Shown one piece after another: positions 29,138-44,186 of a stretch of 64,000 nt of DNA. The position numbers and the translations under genes are program-made. A model generated the notes under the pieces. It searched no databases. It worked only from the letters and a program-made list of their open reading frames with translations, and had not been told where the DNA came from. The stretch is from contig NZ_JALKCG010000007.1 of NCBI RefSeq assembly GCF_023016525.1, forward strand, positions 1-64,000, in the 5' to 3' direction. The DNA comes from Ancylobacter koreensis (lineage in GTDB: Bacteria; Pseudomonadota; Alphaproteobacteria; Rhizobiales; Xanthobacteraceae). How positions within the stretch are numbered: the first letter of the stretch is position 1; each line of letters begins with the position of its first letter.

Positions 29138-30778
29138 TCAGAACGGCACGGAGAGCCGGGCGGTGCCGGTCCACACGCTGTAATCCGCGCCGATGCCGCC
29201 ATATTCGCCGCCGAGCGACAGCGACCCGGCCGCGAAGACGCGCATGTTGAGGCCGCCCGTCACGCGCGCCGACCAGCCCTCGCCAATGCCGATATCCGGC
29301 ACGTCCACCGGCAGGTTGTCGTCCGAGGCGAAGTTCCAGTCTGCATAGAGGCCGACATAGGGAATCACGCCCTCGAACACGTGCGGCGCTGTCAGCTTGC
29401 CGCCAAGCGCGACACGCCCGGCGGAGAAGTCGTTCGTGTCGTGAAACGCCCCAAGTGTATCGAAATAGGAGCTCTGGCTCTCCCAGAGGGCGTACACGTC
29501 GGCGGAGGGCTCGACGATGTAGCTGCCGACGGCGTAGGTGCCGCTAAGTCCGGTCGAGAGCAGCCAGCGCGAGCCGTCGAAGCTGCCGGCCGCCAGCCCG
29601 GCGGAGGCGTCGTAGCTGAGCCCGGTCCAGCCGACCATGCCTTTCCAGCGCAGCGTCGGCGTGATCTGCCAGCCCGCATAAGTGCCGACCGTGGCGCCGT
29701 CTCCATCCAGATTGCCGGTGAGCCAGGCGAAATCGTAATCGAAATTCTCGTAGCCGCCGAACACGCCGACCACGACGGTGGGGGCGAGCCGGTAGGTGAG
29801 GCCGGCGGTGGCGTTGATCTGCGTGCCCTTGAGCTGGTCCGAATCCGACTGCTCGAAGCCGCTGCCGCGCACGTCGAGCCAGGCAGTCCATTTCTGCTCG
29901 AATACCGGCGTCGCGAGGGAGAACGACTTGTTGGTGCTGGCATAGCTCAGAGCCGAGAAGGCATCGCCAGCCGTTTCCGAGACGCCGGTACGGTCGCCTG
30001 AATGGGCGAATCGCATGATGGATTCGCTCGACACACTCATGTCCACCACAAGCGGGGTAATTTTGGTGTTTTTGGGCACCGTACTCGGGTTTCGCGTGGG
30101 CACAAGCCCCGCGAGATACAGGCTGTCGTAGGTGAGGAGCGCCTCAATGTAGGACATTCGGTAGAGGTGCGCGTCGGGGGAGTCTCCTATCGGGCCTTGC
30201 CCATGAGAGGCCTTCCGGGCTACGTAATCAGCAAACTCCTCGCGGGTCATGACCACGGCTGCCGGTGTCGAGGGGCCGGGTCCGCCCAGCGCGGAATCGA
30301 TGGCGTTGGACACCGAGGTGCTGATGGCGGCGCCCGAGTTGTTGGCCACGACCTTCGAACCGATCGACTGGACGCTGGTCAGTTTTTCGCTGTCGGTGAG
30401 CCCGCCGTTCGAGCCGCCGCCGGGCGTGCAATTCCACGCGAAATTCGAGCCTGGGTTGGACTGCGTGCCGCTGATGATGAATTCGTCCGACGTCGCCTCC
30501 GGCACGACATAGGTCTGCGAGCCGAGCGTATTGAAGCTCAGAACCAGCGGGTCGTGGGTGGTGGCGTTGTAGAGGCCGAGCCGGTCGGAGCCGCCGACGG
30601 CGGTGATGGTCAGCCTGATCGTGTCGCCGGCAACGAACCCCGTGCCCGACGTGCTGCCCGAGATCGAACCGTCGGAGAAGGTGCCGTTGAGCGCCGAGCA
30701 CCCCGCCGAGGCGAACGCGGCGCTGCTGGCCCCCAGCAGGAAAACCGACGCGACAGCGCCCAATACAATACGACGCAT
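29138..30778 (-). CDS. Autotransporter-type outer-membrane beta-barrel protein
   Basis: This 546-residue protein has a signal peptide (MRRIVLGAVASVFLLG, cut after ASA near residue 24). A periplasmic or surface region of about 250 residues follows, holding a Cys pair and a Gly/Ser/Thr-rich segment. The last 250 or so residues are a beta-barrel of alternating aromatic/hydrophobic strands ending LSVPF with the terminal Phe typical of BAM substrates. GGGGGA precedes the ATG. The passenger is short for an autotransporter and shows no repeats, so a surface-anchored barrel without release is equally likely. Its function is unknown. Confidence 0.75.
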   Translation of the reverse strand: MRRIVLGAVASVFLLGASSAAFASAGCSALNGTFSDGSISGSTSGTGFVAGDTIRLTITAVGGSDRLGLYNATTHDPLVLSFNTLGSQTYVVPEATSDEFIISGTQSNPGSNFAWNCTPGGGSNGGLTDSEKLTSVQSIGSKVVANNSGAAISTSVSNAIDSALGGPGPSTPAAVVMTREEFADYVARKASHGQGPIGDSPDAHLYRMSYIEALLTYDSLYLAGLVPTRNPSTVPKNTKITPLVVDMSVSSESIMRFAHSGDRTGVSETAGDAFSALSYASTNKSFSLATPVFEQKWTAWLDVRGSGFEQSDSDQLKGTQINATAGLTYRLAPTVVVGVFGGYENFDYDFAWLTGNLDGDGATVGTYAGWQITPTLRWKGMVGWTGLSYDASAGLAAGSFDGSRWLLSTGLSGTYAVGSYIVEPSADVYALWESQSSYFDTLGAFHDTNDFSAGRVALGGKLTAPHVFEGVIPYVGLYADWNFASDDNLPVDVPDIGIGEGWSARVTGGLNMRVFAAGSLSLGGEYGGIGADYSVWTGTARLSVPF

Positions 30779-31085
30779 GAAATTCCCCCCGGCCGTGGAC
30801 GCGAAAGCCCAGCGATGATGCCGCTGCAAGATCATGCACGACACTCGCGTCCGTGGATACGACTTGATTATATTACTACTGTATTTTCTCAGAAAATCGA
30901 TGGATAGGGCGTCGGCCCGCCACAAAAAAAGGGGCACCCTGCGGCGCCCCTTCGATGTCGACGCGACCGCGTGGCGATGGCACCGGATGCGGCTTCCGGC
31001 TAATGTCACGCAGCCCCCTTTACCTCCCTCCGCCGGTGGCGGGGTAGATAGCGCGGGCCTCCGCGTACAGAGTGCCGGCGACCGC
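30779..31085. other. Gap between autotransporter and diguanylate cyclase genes
   Basis: Divergent promoter region of 307 bp holding an AT-rich stretch near 30860-30900 and an imperfect hairpin at 30931-30950 with a T-run on the minus strand. No protein-coding gene is evident. Confidence 0.5.
30924..30950 (-). terminator. Orphan minus-strand terminator-like hairpin
   Basis: GGGGCACC, CTGC, then GGCGCCCC pair with one mismatch, and on the minus strand the stem is followed by seven Ts (30924-30930). No minus-strand gene precedes it before glnA, whose own terminator lies 1.4 kb away. Confidence 0.5.
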
Positions 31086-32279
31086 ATGAGCTTCGATCCA
31101 CTGACTATCTGGTCGGTCGTTCTGCTGATCGGCCTGATGCTGTCTGCCGTCATGGTGCTCGCCTGGACCGTGACGCCCGACGAGCCGGCGCTGCTCTATT
31201 GGGCGGCGTTCTGCGCCATTCTCGTCACCGGCATAGCCGGCATCATGGCGCGCGGGGTCATTCCCGATTTCGTGTCGATCTCGCTGGCGAATGCGCTGGT
31301 CCTGCTGGGCTACGGCCTGATCTGGGTGGGGCTGCGCGTGTTCGACCGGCGCCGGCCGCGCCTCGGCTACACGCTGATCGCGCCGGCGCTGTGGATCGTC
31401 CTGTGCGAGCTGCCGCTGTTTCGCGATCATATCGCCAGCCGGATCGTTCTCGGCTCGTCCTTCATGGTGGTTCTGGTGCTGCTGGCGTTCGTCCAGCTCT
31501 GGCGCGGCTGGGTGGCGCCCTCGAAGGTACGCCCGGTGGCCGCCGCGCTGCTCGGCATATCGATCACCATGTCGCTGCTGCGCATCCCGTTCGCCGGCAG
31601 CTTCGTGGAGGGCGATTCCCTGCGCCTCATGAGCGATCCGCGCTATCTGTGGATGGGGCTGCTGGCGATCTCGCTGCTGATCCTCGTCGGTTTCACGCTG
31701 GTGATGCTGGTGCGCGAGCGCACCGAGCAGACGTACCGCACCGCCGCTCAGCGCGATCCGCTGACAGGGCTGCTGAACCGCCGCGGCTTCCATGCCGAAG
31801 CCGTGCCGCTCTGCCGGCGCGGCGGCGCCCTCGCCCTGATGTTGCTCGATCTCGACCGTTTCAAACAGGTCAACGACCGTTTCGGCCACGCGGCCGGAGA
31901 CCGCGTGCTCATGGCCTTCGGCGAGGCGCTGATGCTCGACATGCCGGGGACCGGCATTCTCGCCCGGATCGGCGGCGAGGAGTTCGCGGTGCTGCTGCCG
32001 GGCCTGCGCATGCCGGCGGCGCGGCTGGCCGCCGAGCGCATCCAGCGCAATTTTGCGGAAGGGCTGGAACGGCTGCCGACACCGGGGCTGCCGATCCACT
32101 GCACGGTCAGCATCGGGCTGGCGAGCGGCGAGCTGACGCCCTGCCACACCGACACCCATGCCGAGGCGGCGCTTCACCAGATGCTGAAACGGGCCGATGC
32201 CGCGCTGTACCGGGCGAAGTCGGCGGGCCGCGACCGGATCGAGATCGTCGTCCTGCGCGCCGAGGACTTCAGGGCCTAG
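31086..32279 (+). CDS. Membrane-bound diguanylate cyclase (GGDEF)
   Basis: A 397-residue c-di-GMP synthase with about six membrane helices (residues 5-220) of unknown sensing role. The GGDEF domain begins DPLTGLLNRRGF, with LDRFKQVNDRFGHAAGD and the active loop RIGGEEFAVLLPG, so it should be catalytic. I see no RxxD inhibitory site at the expected place before GGEEF. The C-terminal half contains VSIGLASGE and ADAALYRAK as usual. It is a single-gene unit facing the glnA terminator. Confidence 0.92.
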   Translation: MSFDPLTIWSVVLLIGLMLSAVMVLAWTVTPDEPALLYWAAFCAILVTGIAGIMARGVIPDFVSISLANALVLLGYGLIWVGLRVFDRRRPRLGYTLIAPALWIVLCELPLFRDHIASRIVLGSSFMVVLVLLAFVQLWRGWVAPSKVRPVAAALLGISITMSLLRIPFAGSFVEGDSLRLMSDPRYLWMGLLAISLLILVGFTLVMLVRERTEQTYRTAAQRDPLTGLLNRRGFHAEAVPLCRRGGALALMLLDLDRFKQVNDRFGHAAGDRVLMAFGEALMLDMPGTGILARIGGEEFAVLLPGLRMPAARLAAERIQRNFAEGLERLPTPGLPIHCTVSIGLASGELTPCHTDTHAEAALHQMLKRADAALYRAKSAGRDRIEIVVLRAEDFRA

Positions 32280-32326
32280 GATCCGCCCGGCGATGCCCGG
32301 CGGCCTGTCTGCTGCGCGCCCCAACG

Positions 32327-32352
32327 CAAAAGGGGTGCCCGAGGGCACCCCT
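32327..32352. terminator. Terminator between diguanylate cyclase and glnA
   Basis: AGGGGTGCCC, GA, then GGGCACCCCT form a perfect 10-bp stem with a run of Ts (TTTTG) on the minus strand, just downstream of glnA. It may also stop transcription from the convergent + gene. Confidence 0.85.
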
Positions 32353-32380
32353 TCGCAGGTGTCAAAGGTCCGCAGGCGGA

Positions 32381-33790
<1,410 letters not shown>

Positions 33791-33866
33791 ATTTGTCGTA
33801 CCTCTTCTGATACTGCCGTCTTTTGCAGGGCAGATGAATCCCCAAGCGGATGGTCAACGACGATAC

Positions 33867-33892
33867 GCGCCGCACCCGTCAGGATGCGGCGC
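33867..33892 (-). other. Stem-loop between glnB and glnA
   Basis: GCGCCGCA and TGCGGCGC pair around a 10-base loop in the glnB-glnA gap. There is no T-run, so an attenuator or mRNA-stability element is more likely than a full terminator. Confidence 0.4.
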
Positions 33893-33924
33893 GCTCGGTA
33901 GGCGCGACCATACTACGCTGGCTG

Positions 33925-34626
<702 letters not shown>

Positions 34627-36117
34627 ATGGAACTTCTCACCCCGCAGGAAATGGGGCGCGCCGACGCCTTCACCATCGCCGCCGGCATTCCCGGCGAGGT
34701 GCTCATGGAACGGGCGGGCCTCGCCGTGGCGCGCCTTACCGCGCGGGTGGCGCGCGTGGGCGGCCATGTTCTCGTGCTGTGCGGGCCCGGCAATAATGGC
34801 GGCGACGGCTTCGTCGCGGCCCGTCATCTCGCGGGGGCGGGCTACCGCGTCCGCGTGGCGCTGCTCGGGCGGGCCGCAGCGCTGCGCGGCGACGCGGCGC
34901 TCATGGCCGGCCGCTGGCAGGGGCCGGTGGAGGACGCGGCCGGGGCGGCGCTCGATGGCGCCGATCTCATCGTCGACGCGCTGTTCGGCGCCGGGCTGGC
35001 GCGCGATCTCGACGGCGCGGCCCGCGCTCTGGTCGAGCGGGTCAATGCGAGCGGGCTACCGGTGCTGGCGGTCGACCTGCCCTCGGGCATCGACGGCGCC
35101 AGTGGGGCGGTGCGCGGGGCCGCGATAGGCGCCCGCTGGAGCGTGACCTTCTTCCGCCCGAAGCCCGGCCACCTGCTGCTGCCGGGCCGGGTGCATGGCG
35201 GCGAACTCACCGTCGCCGATATCGGCATCCTTCCCACCGCGCTGGACGTCATCGCTCCCCGCGCGTTCGAGAACATCCCCGATCTGTGGGGCGGCGCCTT
35301 TCCCGTGCCGCGAACCGAAGGGCACAAATATGCGCGCGGCCATCTCGTCGCCGTGTCCGGCCCCGCCTACGCCACCGGGGCGACGCGGCTCGCCGCGCGG
35401 GCGGCTCTGCGGGCGGGGGCGGGGCTGGTGACGGTGGCCTGTCCGCAGGCGGCGCTGGCGATCCATGCCAGCAACCTGTCGGCGGTGATGGTGCGCCCGG
35501 TCGAGGACGCGCCGGGCCTCGCGCGGCTGCTGGCCGACCAGAGGCTGTCGACCCTCGTGCTCGGGCCGGGGCTCGGCGTGGGGCAGGGCGCGCGCGACCG
35601 GCTCGCCGCCTGCGCCGACCGCCGTCTGGTGCTCGATGCCGACCTCATCACCAGCTTCAAGGGCGATGTCGACACGCTCGCCGGCATGCTGCGCGGCTCG
35701 CCGGCCGCCGTGGCGACGCCACATGACGGCGAGTTCGCGCGGCTGTTCGAGGGCTGCCGGGACATTCTCGATGCGCCCTCCAAGCTGGAGCGGGCCCGCG
35801 CCGGTGCCGCAAGGCTCGGCATAACGCTGTTGCTGAAGGGCGCGGACACCGTCGTCACGGCGCCGGACGGGCGTGCCGCCATCGCCGCCAACGCGCCACC
35901 CTGGCTGGCGACGGCGGGGGCGGGCGATGTGCTCGCGGGCATCGTCGGCGCGCTGCTGGCGCAGGGCATGGCGCCGTTCGAGGCGGCCTGCGCCGCCGTC
36001 TGGCTGCATGGCGAGGCGGCGCGGGAAGCCGGCCCCGGCCTCGTCGCCGACGATCTGGTCGATGCGCTGCGCCCGGTCTACCGGCGGCTGTTCGCGGCGC
36101 TCGGCGCGCCGGTCTAG
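34627..36117 (+). CDS. nnr: Bifunctional NAD(P)HX epimerase/dehydratase Nnr
   Basis: It repairs hydrated NAD(P)H. The 496-residue protein joins an N-terminal epimerase domain (YjeF-N: MGRADAFTIAAGIPGEVLME, then GPGNNGGDGFVAARHL and DLPSGIDG) to a C-terminal dehydratase domain (KYARGHLVAVSG, LVLGPGLG, LVLDAD, TPHDGEFARLF, TAGAGDVLAGIVGALLAQG). All ATP/ADP and metal motifs look intact. Longer in-frame starts add an Arg/Pro-rich leader that is not part of the fold. Divergent from glnB, a neighbourhood typical of alphaproteobacteria. Confidence 0.95.
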   Translation: MELLTPQEMGRADAFTIAAGIPGEVLMERAGLAVARLTARVARVGGHVLVLCGPGNNGGDGFVAARHLAGAGYRVRVALLGRAAALRGDAALMAGRWQGPVEDAAGAALDGADLIVDALFGAGLARDLDGAARALVERVNASGLPVLAVDLPSGIDGASGAVRGAAIGARWSVTFFRPKPGHLLLPGRVHGGELTVADIGILPTALDVIAPRAFENIPDLWGGAFPVPRTEGHKYARGHLVAVSGPAYATGATRLAARAALRAGAGLVTVACPQAALAIHASNLSAVMVRPVEDAPGLARLLADQRLSTLVLGPGLGVGQGARDRLAACADRRLVLDADLITSFKGDVDTLAGMLRGSPAAVATPHDGEFARLFEGCRDILDAPSKLERARAGAARLGITLLLKGADTVVTAPDGRAAIAANAPPWLATAGAGDVLAGIVGALLAQGMAPFEAACAAVWLHGEAAREAGPGLVADDLVDALRPVYRRLFAALGAPV

Positions 36118-36312
36118 CCGTTCCTCGCGCAGTTCATCGCGCAAGCGTGTTCCGGCGGGTGCGCACAGGGCGCGCGGCGCACGCTTTTGGGGCTGGCGCT
36201 GGGGCAGGGCCGTGCTATAAGCCCGCACCCGGCTGGCGGCACCTTCTCGGGTGTGCGCCCGTGCGCCGTTGCCAGCCCCGATATGGCGGATTGGCGGGCG
36301 CCCGGAGCAACC

Positions 36313-36397
36313 GCGGGCGTGGCGGAACTGGTAGACGCGCTGGATTTAGGTTCCAGTGGCGAGAGTCGTGGGGGTTCGAGTCCCTCCGCCCGCACCA
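36313..36397 (+). tRNA. tRNA-Leu(UAG)
   Basis: A complete 85-base cloverleaf. The acceptor stem GCGGGCG pairs with CGCCCGC, the anticodon stem CTGGA with TCCAG, and the seven-base loop TTTAGGT gives anticodon TAG. A class II variable arm follows (GGCGAGAGTCG). The T loop reads GGTTCGAGTCC, and CCA is encoded. It reads CUA and other CUN codons. Confidence 0.97.
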
Positions 36398-36528
36398 GTC
36401 TTTCCCTTGCCCGGTGCCGCCTTCCGATCCATTTGACCCAGCGAGGCCACGGCGTTCAGGCGGCGTGTTCGCGCTCAGACATTCGAGAGCTCCGCGCAAG
36501 CGGCAAACAAGACGAAGGCCGATTGAAC

Positions 36529-37881
36529 ATGCAGGTCACCGAACTCCTCGCCGAAGGTCTCAAGCGCGAATACCGCGTGGTGCTGCCGGCCGCCGAACTG
36601 GACGCCAAGGCGAATGCCCGCCTCAACGAGCTCAAGGACAAGGTCCGTCTCAACGGCTTCCGTCCGGGCAAGGTGCCGGTGGCGCATCTCAAGCGCATGT
36701 ACGGCAAGTCGGTGCTCGCCGAGGTGATCGACCAGGCGGTCAACGAGGCGAACAACCAGATCGTCGAGGACAACGGCTTCAAGCTGGCGCTGCAGCCCAA
36801 GGTCGAGCTGCCGCAGGACGAGGCGGCGGTCAACGAGGTGATCGAGGGCAAGGCCGACCTGACCTTCACCGTCGGCCTCGAAGTGCTGCCGAAGATCGAG
36901 CTCGGCGACTTCAAGTCGATCGCCCTCGACAAGCCGGTGCTGGCGGTGAGCGATGAGGAGATCGAGGACACGCTGACCCGCATCGCCGAGTCGAACCGCC
37001 CCTACGCCGCCAAGCAGGGCGAAGCCGAGAAGGGCGACCGCGTCCACATCAACTTCGTCGGCTCCATCGACGGCGAGAAGTTCGAGGGCGGTTCGGGCGA
37101 GGACATCCCGCTCGTGCTCGGCTCCAACAGCTTCATCCCCGGCTTCGAGGACCAGCTCATCGGCATCAAGGAAGACGAGACCCGCACCGTCGAGGTCACC
37201 TTTCCGGCCGAGTATCAGGCGGCCCATCTCGCCGGCAAGGCGGCCTCCTTCGAGGTCACCGCGCGCATGATCGAATCGCCGGCCGAGCTTCCGCAGGGCG
37301 ACGAGTTCGCCAAGGCCCTCGGCCTTGAGAGCTACGACGCGCTGCGCGAGCAGGTGAAGAGCCGCATCGCCCAGGAGCATAACGGCCAGAGCCGCAACAA
37401 GGTGAAGCGCCGCCTGCTCGACGCGCTCGACGGCCTGCACCAGTTCGAGGTGCCGCCCTCGCTGGCACAGCAGGAATTCGACGGCATCTGGAATTCGGTG
37501 ACGTCGGAGATGGAAGCGCAGAAGCGCACCTTCGCCGACGAGGGCACCACCGAGGAGGAGGCCCGCGCCGATTACGACAAGATCGCCAAGCGCCGCGTGC
37601 GCCTCGGCCTGGTCCTTGCGGAAATCGGTGAGAAGAACAACATCCAGGTGACCGACGACGAAGTGACCCGCGCCGTCGTCGAGCGTGCCCGCCAGTTCCC
37701 CGGGCAGGAACAGCAGGTCTGGGAATTCTATCGCCAGAATGCCCAGGCGCTCGCGAGCCTTCGCGCGCCGATCTTCGAGGAGAAGGTCGTCGACTTCCTG
37801 CTCGAGCTCGCCAAGGTCAACGAGGTTCCCGTCACCCGCGAGGAACTCTACGCCGAGGACGAGGCCGACAAGGCCGCCTGA
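36529..37881 (+). CDS. tig: Trigger factor
   Basis: A 450-residue ribosome-bound chaperone with peptidyl-prolyl isomerase activity. The N-terminal ribosome-docking signature is [20 protein letters not shown], seen here with [10 protein letters not shown]. The FKBP-like domain lies at about 160-245 ([37 protein letters not shown]), followed by a helical chaperone domain to the acidic C-terminus. The start is the ATG after a GACGAAGG site. It heads the conserved tig-clpP-clpX-lon-hupB order, but with a tRNA-Leu 131 bp upstream. Confidence 0.96.
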   Translation: MQVTELLAEGLKREYRVVLPAAELDAKANARLNELKDKVRLNGFRPGKVPVAHLKRMYGKSVLAEVIDQAVNEANNQIVEDNGFKLALQPKVELPQDEAAVNEVIEGKADLTFTVGLEVLPKIELGDFKSIALDKPVLAVSDEEIEDTLTRIAESNRPYAAKQGEAEKGDRVHINFVGSIDGEKFEGGSGEDIPLVLGSNSFIPGFEDQLIGIKEDETRTVEVTFPAEYQAAHLAGKAASFEVTARMIESPAELPQGDEFAKALGLESYDALREQVKSRIAQEHNGQSRNKVKRRLLDALDGLHQFEVPPSLAQQEFDGIWNSVTSEMEAQKRTFADEGTTEEEARADYDKIAKRRVRLGLVLAEIGEKNNIQVTDDEVTRAVVERARQFPGQEQQVWEFYRQNAQALASLRAPIFEEKVVDFLLELAKVNEVPVTREELYAEDEADKAA

Positions 37882-38034
37882 GTCCGCCGGATCGCGGCGG
37901 GGCCGTGCGCGAGCGCGGTCCCGCCCGCCGCGGCTTAATGGCCCGTCGGGCTGGCGGGGGCGCGCTTTCCCATTATGGTGGGCGGGGTGGATTCGCGGGC
38001 GGCGCCTGTGCGCCGAGCCGCCGAGGAACGGAAT

Positions 38035-38667
38035 ATGCGTGACCCGATCGATACTTACATGAATTATCTGGTCCCGATGGTGGTCGAGCAGACCAACCGG
38101 GGCGAACGTTCCTACGATATTTATTCGCGCCTCCTGAAGGAGCGCATCATTTTCCTGACCGGTCCGGTCGAGGACAACATGTCGACCCTCATGGTCGCGC
38201 AGCTGCTGTTCCTTGAGGCGGAGAACCCGAAGAAGGAAATCTCGATGTACATCAACTCCCCCGGCGGAGTGGTGACGTCGGGTCTGGCGATCTACGACAC
38301 GATGCAGTTCATCAAGCCGGCGGTGTCGACGCTGTGCATCGGCCAGGCGGCCTCGATGGGCTCGCTGCTGCTGACCGCCGGCGAGGCGGGCATGCGCTTC
38401 GCGCTGCCGAACGCGCGAATCATGGTGCACCAGCCCTCGGGCGGCTATCAGGGCCAGGTGACGGACATTCTCATCCACGCCAAGGAGGTCGAAAGCCTCA
38501 AGCGGCGTCTGAACGAGATTTACGTCAAGCACACCGGCCAGTCGCTGCAGGCGGTGGAGGACGCGCTGGAGCGCGACAACTTCCTGACCGCCGAGACCGC
38601 CAAGAGCTTCGGACTTATCGACAATGTGATCGACAAGCGTCCCGAAGAGGCTCCGGCCAAGCCCTGA
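38035..38667 (+). CDS. clpP: ATP-dependent Clp protease proteolytic subunit ClpP
   Basis: A 210-residue serine peptidase that forms two stacked heptamers with ClpX or ClpA. The catalytic Ser is in [11 protein letters not shown] and the His in [11 protein letters not shown], with Asp in the next segment ([19 protein letters not shown]). [16 protein letters not shown] and [17 protein letters not shown] are also conserved. An in-frame ATG 20 codons upstream adds an Arg/Gly-rich stretch with no family match, so MRDPIDTY is used; GAGGAACG precedes it. Confidence 0.97.
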   Translation: MRDPIDTYMNYLVPMVVEQTNRGERSYDIYSRLLKERIIFLTGPVEDNMSTLMVAQLLFLEAENPKKEISMYINSPGGVVTSGLAIYDTMQFIKPAVSTLCIGQAASMGSLLLTAGEAGMRFALPNARIMVHQPSGGYQGQVTDILIHAKEVESLKRRLNEIYVKHTGQSLQAVEDALERDNFLTAETAKSFGLIDNVIDKRPEEAPAKP

Positions 38668-39047
38668 CGGGCCTCGCCGCCGTGATTGAGAAGCCACGCC
38701 GGCTTCCTATATTGACAGTCAGGTCCGCGCTAAAATGAAGCGCGGACTTGCGTGCATCGCGGTATCGCGCTTGCATGACATCTGGATGATGTGTCGCCGG
38801 GAGGTGTGACAGGGGGACGACGGGGCAGCCGCCCCATCCACGCTAAGTCGGGGATGGATGGATTGCCTTCTTGATCGTGTCGGTTCCGGCATGCTTGGCT
38901 GGACGTTACGAACAGGACCCTTAAGTCGCTTCCTTTTGACGGCCTTTTCGAGCCGTCGCGTTTCTCCCCCCTTGGAGGCCCGCGGCGGCCTGCGAGACTG
39001 GGGCGGACCCGGGCGATGCCTGGGCCGCCGAGCGGACGGAGAGACGC
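38668..39047. other. clpP-clpX intergenic region with promoter and hairpin
   Basis: The 380-bp gap holds TTGAGA (38686-38691), a 16-base spacer and TATATT (38708-38713), a plausible promoter. It is followed by a 9-bp perfect stem, GTCCGCGCT at 38723-38731 and AGCGCGGAC at 38739-38747. Without a T-run the hairpin is more likely a leader or RNA element than a terminator. The remainder shows no gene. Confidence 0.45.
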
Positions 39048-40319
<1,272 letters not shown>

Positions 40320-40377
40320 GGACGCGGCGGAAGCGGAGGCCGGGCGGATGCGCCCGGCAGGGACCAAGGTGGGCTCC

Positions 40378-40406
40378 CTTGACGGGGGGCGGAGGCGTCG
40401 CCATTT
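40378..40406 (+). promoter_or_regulatory. Heat-shock (RpoH-like) promoter candidate upstream of lon
   Basis: CTTGAC (40378-40383), a 17-base spacer and CCATTT (40401-40406) resemble the alphaproteobacterial sigma-32 elements CTTG and CCAT. They lie about 165 bp before the lon ATG. Lon is commonly heat-shock induced, so the site makes sense, but the match is short. Confidence 0.4.
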
Positions 40407-40569
40407 CAGCCTCAACCACCGGTCCTCGACCGCATCGACGTGCCTCGCGCCACTCGCAGCTCCCGCACAGAGATCAACGTTCGCGTTCCGGCCGCATTGC
40501 GGCACGGTTCCGCTTCACGGCGCGTTGCGTCGGGGATCGGGGTCGGCCGTCAACTGAAAGGAAAGAGCC

Positions 40570-43008
<2,439 letters not shown>

Positions 43009-43322
43009 TCGCGACGGCCCCTGCGGGCCATGCGCAGACACATGACGGCGGCGCCCTCGCGGGCGCCGCCGTTCGTGTTCCTGCGGGCCGTCGTCGCCGG
43101 CGCCGGGCGGCAGTGGAATCGGTCGTATCCGCCTAAATTGCAGGCCTTCCAACGTGCCGCAGATTACGGTTTTATGATACCTGTAAGGCCACGAAAATCG
43201 TGCATTCGTGCGGGTTTCTCGGCACAGGAGCTTGCAATCGCCGCGATTTGGGGAAAGTGTGCCCGCCCGTCGTCGGTGCATGCGACCGACGATTCTTGTG
43301 CAATCAAGGAAGGACCGGTCAA
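43009..43322. other. lon-hupB intergenic region
   Basis: The 314-bp gap holds the lon terminator hairpin (43046-43071) and then an A/T-richer leader before the hup ribosome site (AAGGAAGGACC). No further gene was found. Confidence 0.5.
43046..43071 (+). terminator. lon terminator hairpin
   Basis: CGGCGGCGCCC, TCGC, then GGGCGCCGCCG make an 11-bp perfect stem 38 bp after the lon stop; the sequence then reads TTCGTGTTCC, a weak U-tract. Confidence 0.65.
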
Positions 43323-43601
43323 ATGACCACGAAGAACGAACTCGTCGCCGCCGTGGCCGAACAGGCCAAGCTGACGAAGGCCGCTGCCGCGGCTGCGGTC
43401 GACGCGACCTTCGACGCCATTGCCGCCTCTCTGAAGGCGGGCGAAGAAGTCAAGCTCATCGGCTTCGGCAGCTTCTCGGTCGTGACCCGCGCCGCGCGCG
43501 AAGGCCGCAACCCGCGCACCGGCAAGCCGGTCAAGATCGAGGCCTCGAAGGCCCCGAAGTTCACGCCCGGCAAGGGCCTGAAGGAAACCGTCAACGGTTG
43601 A
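43323..43601 (+). CDS. hupB: DNA-binding protein HU
   Basis: A 92-residue nucleoid protein. It begins MTTKNELVAAVAEQAKLTKA and contains GFGSFSVVTRAAREGRNPRT with the Pro-containing arm that bends DNA, then GKPVKIEASKAPKFTPGKGL. The ATG follows AAGGAAGGACC. HU after lon is a conserved arrangement. Whether it is transcribed from its own promoter is likely, since a strong hairpin separates the genes. Confidence 0.97.
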   Translation: MTTKNELVAAVAEQAKLTKAAAAAAVDATFDAIAASLKAGEEVKLIGFGSFSVVTRAAREGRNPRTGKPVKIEASKAPKFTPGKGLKETVNG

Positions 43602-43912
43602 TCCGATACGCCGCGACGCCCACCCCTCCCGCGCGTATCGCCGGGATGCGCGGGGCGTCGAGGGCAGATGTCCGCCGGCCCCGTGCCGGCGGACCGGCCC
43701 CTTGGGGCCTCTGCGGTACAAAGCTCCGCACCACGCCGCCGTATACGATGGCGGGCCGCCCGGCGCATCGCGCTGACCGCTCGCCGGCCCGGTAGACGCC
43801 TTCCTGACGCCTCCGGCCTCTTGCGGCCTCGTCCTGCGGATGCTTAATGACGGCCCGCCGGTGTCCGGCCGCGCAGCCAGATGGCGGTCCTGCGAACCGG
43901 CACATGTCGGTC
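43602..43912. other. hupB to tRNA-Val gap
   Basis: The 311 bp are GC-rich with several short inverted repeats, but I see no convincing gene, terminator with T-run, or RNA before the tRNA. Confidence 0.5.
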
Positions 43913-43988
43913 GGGCGGTTAGCTCAGTTGGTAGAGCATCTCGTTTACACCGAGAGGGTCGGCGGTTCGAGCCCGTCACCGCCCACCA
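43913..43988 (+). tRNA. tRNA-Val(UAC)
   Basis: A complete 76-base cloverleaf. The acceptor stem GGGCGGT pairs with ACCGCCC, the D arm is GCTCAGTTGGTAGAGC, the anticodon stem TCTCG pairs with CGAGA around TTTACAC (anticodon TAC), and the T arm is GGCGGTTCGAGCCCGTC. CCA is encoded. It reads GUA and other GUN codons. Confidence 0.97.
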
Positions 43989-44186
43989 CCTTTCCGCGTC
44001 GATTGCCCGCGCTGCCTTGGGCCGGCCAGCGCGCTGCTACCCCCGCGTGCTTTGAATGTCCCGGGGACTGTCGGATAATCTGACGGCGCGCCTGCGTTCA
44101 TCTGGTCCGCGCCGCGCCGCGTAGAAGGACGACACGTCGCTCCGGCCGAACTCCGACACGACGTTCCATGCGGTGTTGGCTCGCGG

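Noticed and set aside
36475..38697. A 740-codon minus-strand open frame over tig and clpP
   Set aside because: Antisense to conserved chaperone and protease genes, with low-complexity product.
38712..38736. TTGACA-TAAAAT promoter for clpX
   Set aside because: The spacer is only 13 bases, too short; the TTGAGA-N16-TATATT pair just upstream fits better.
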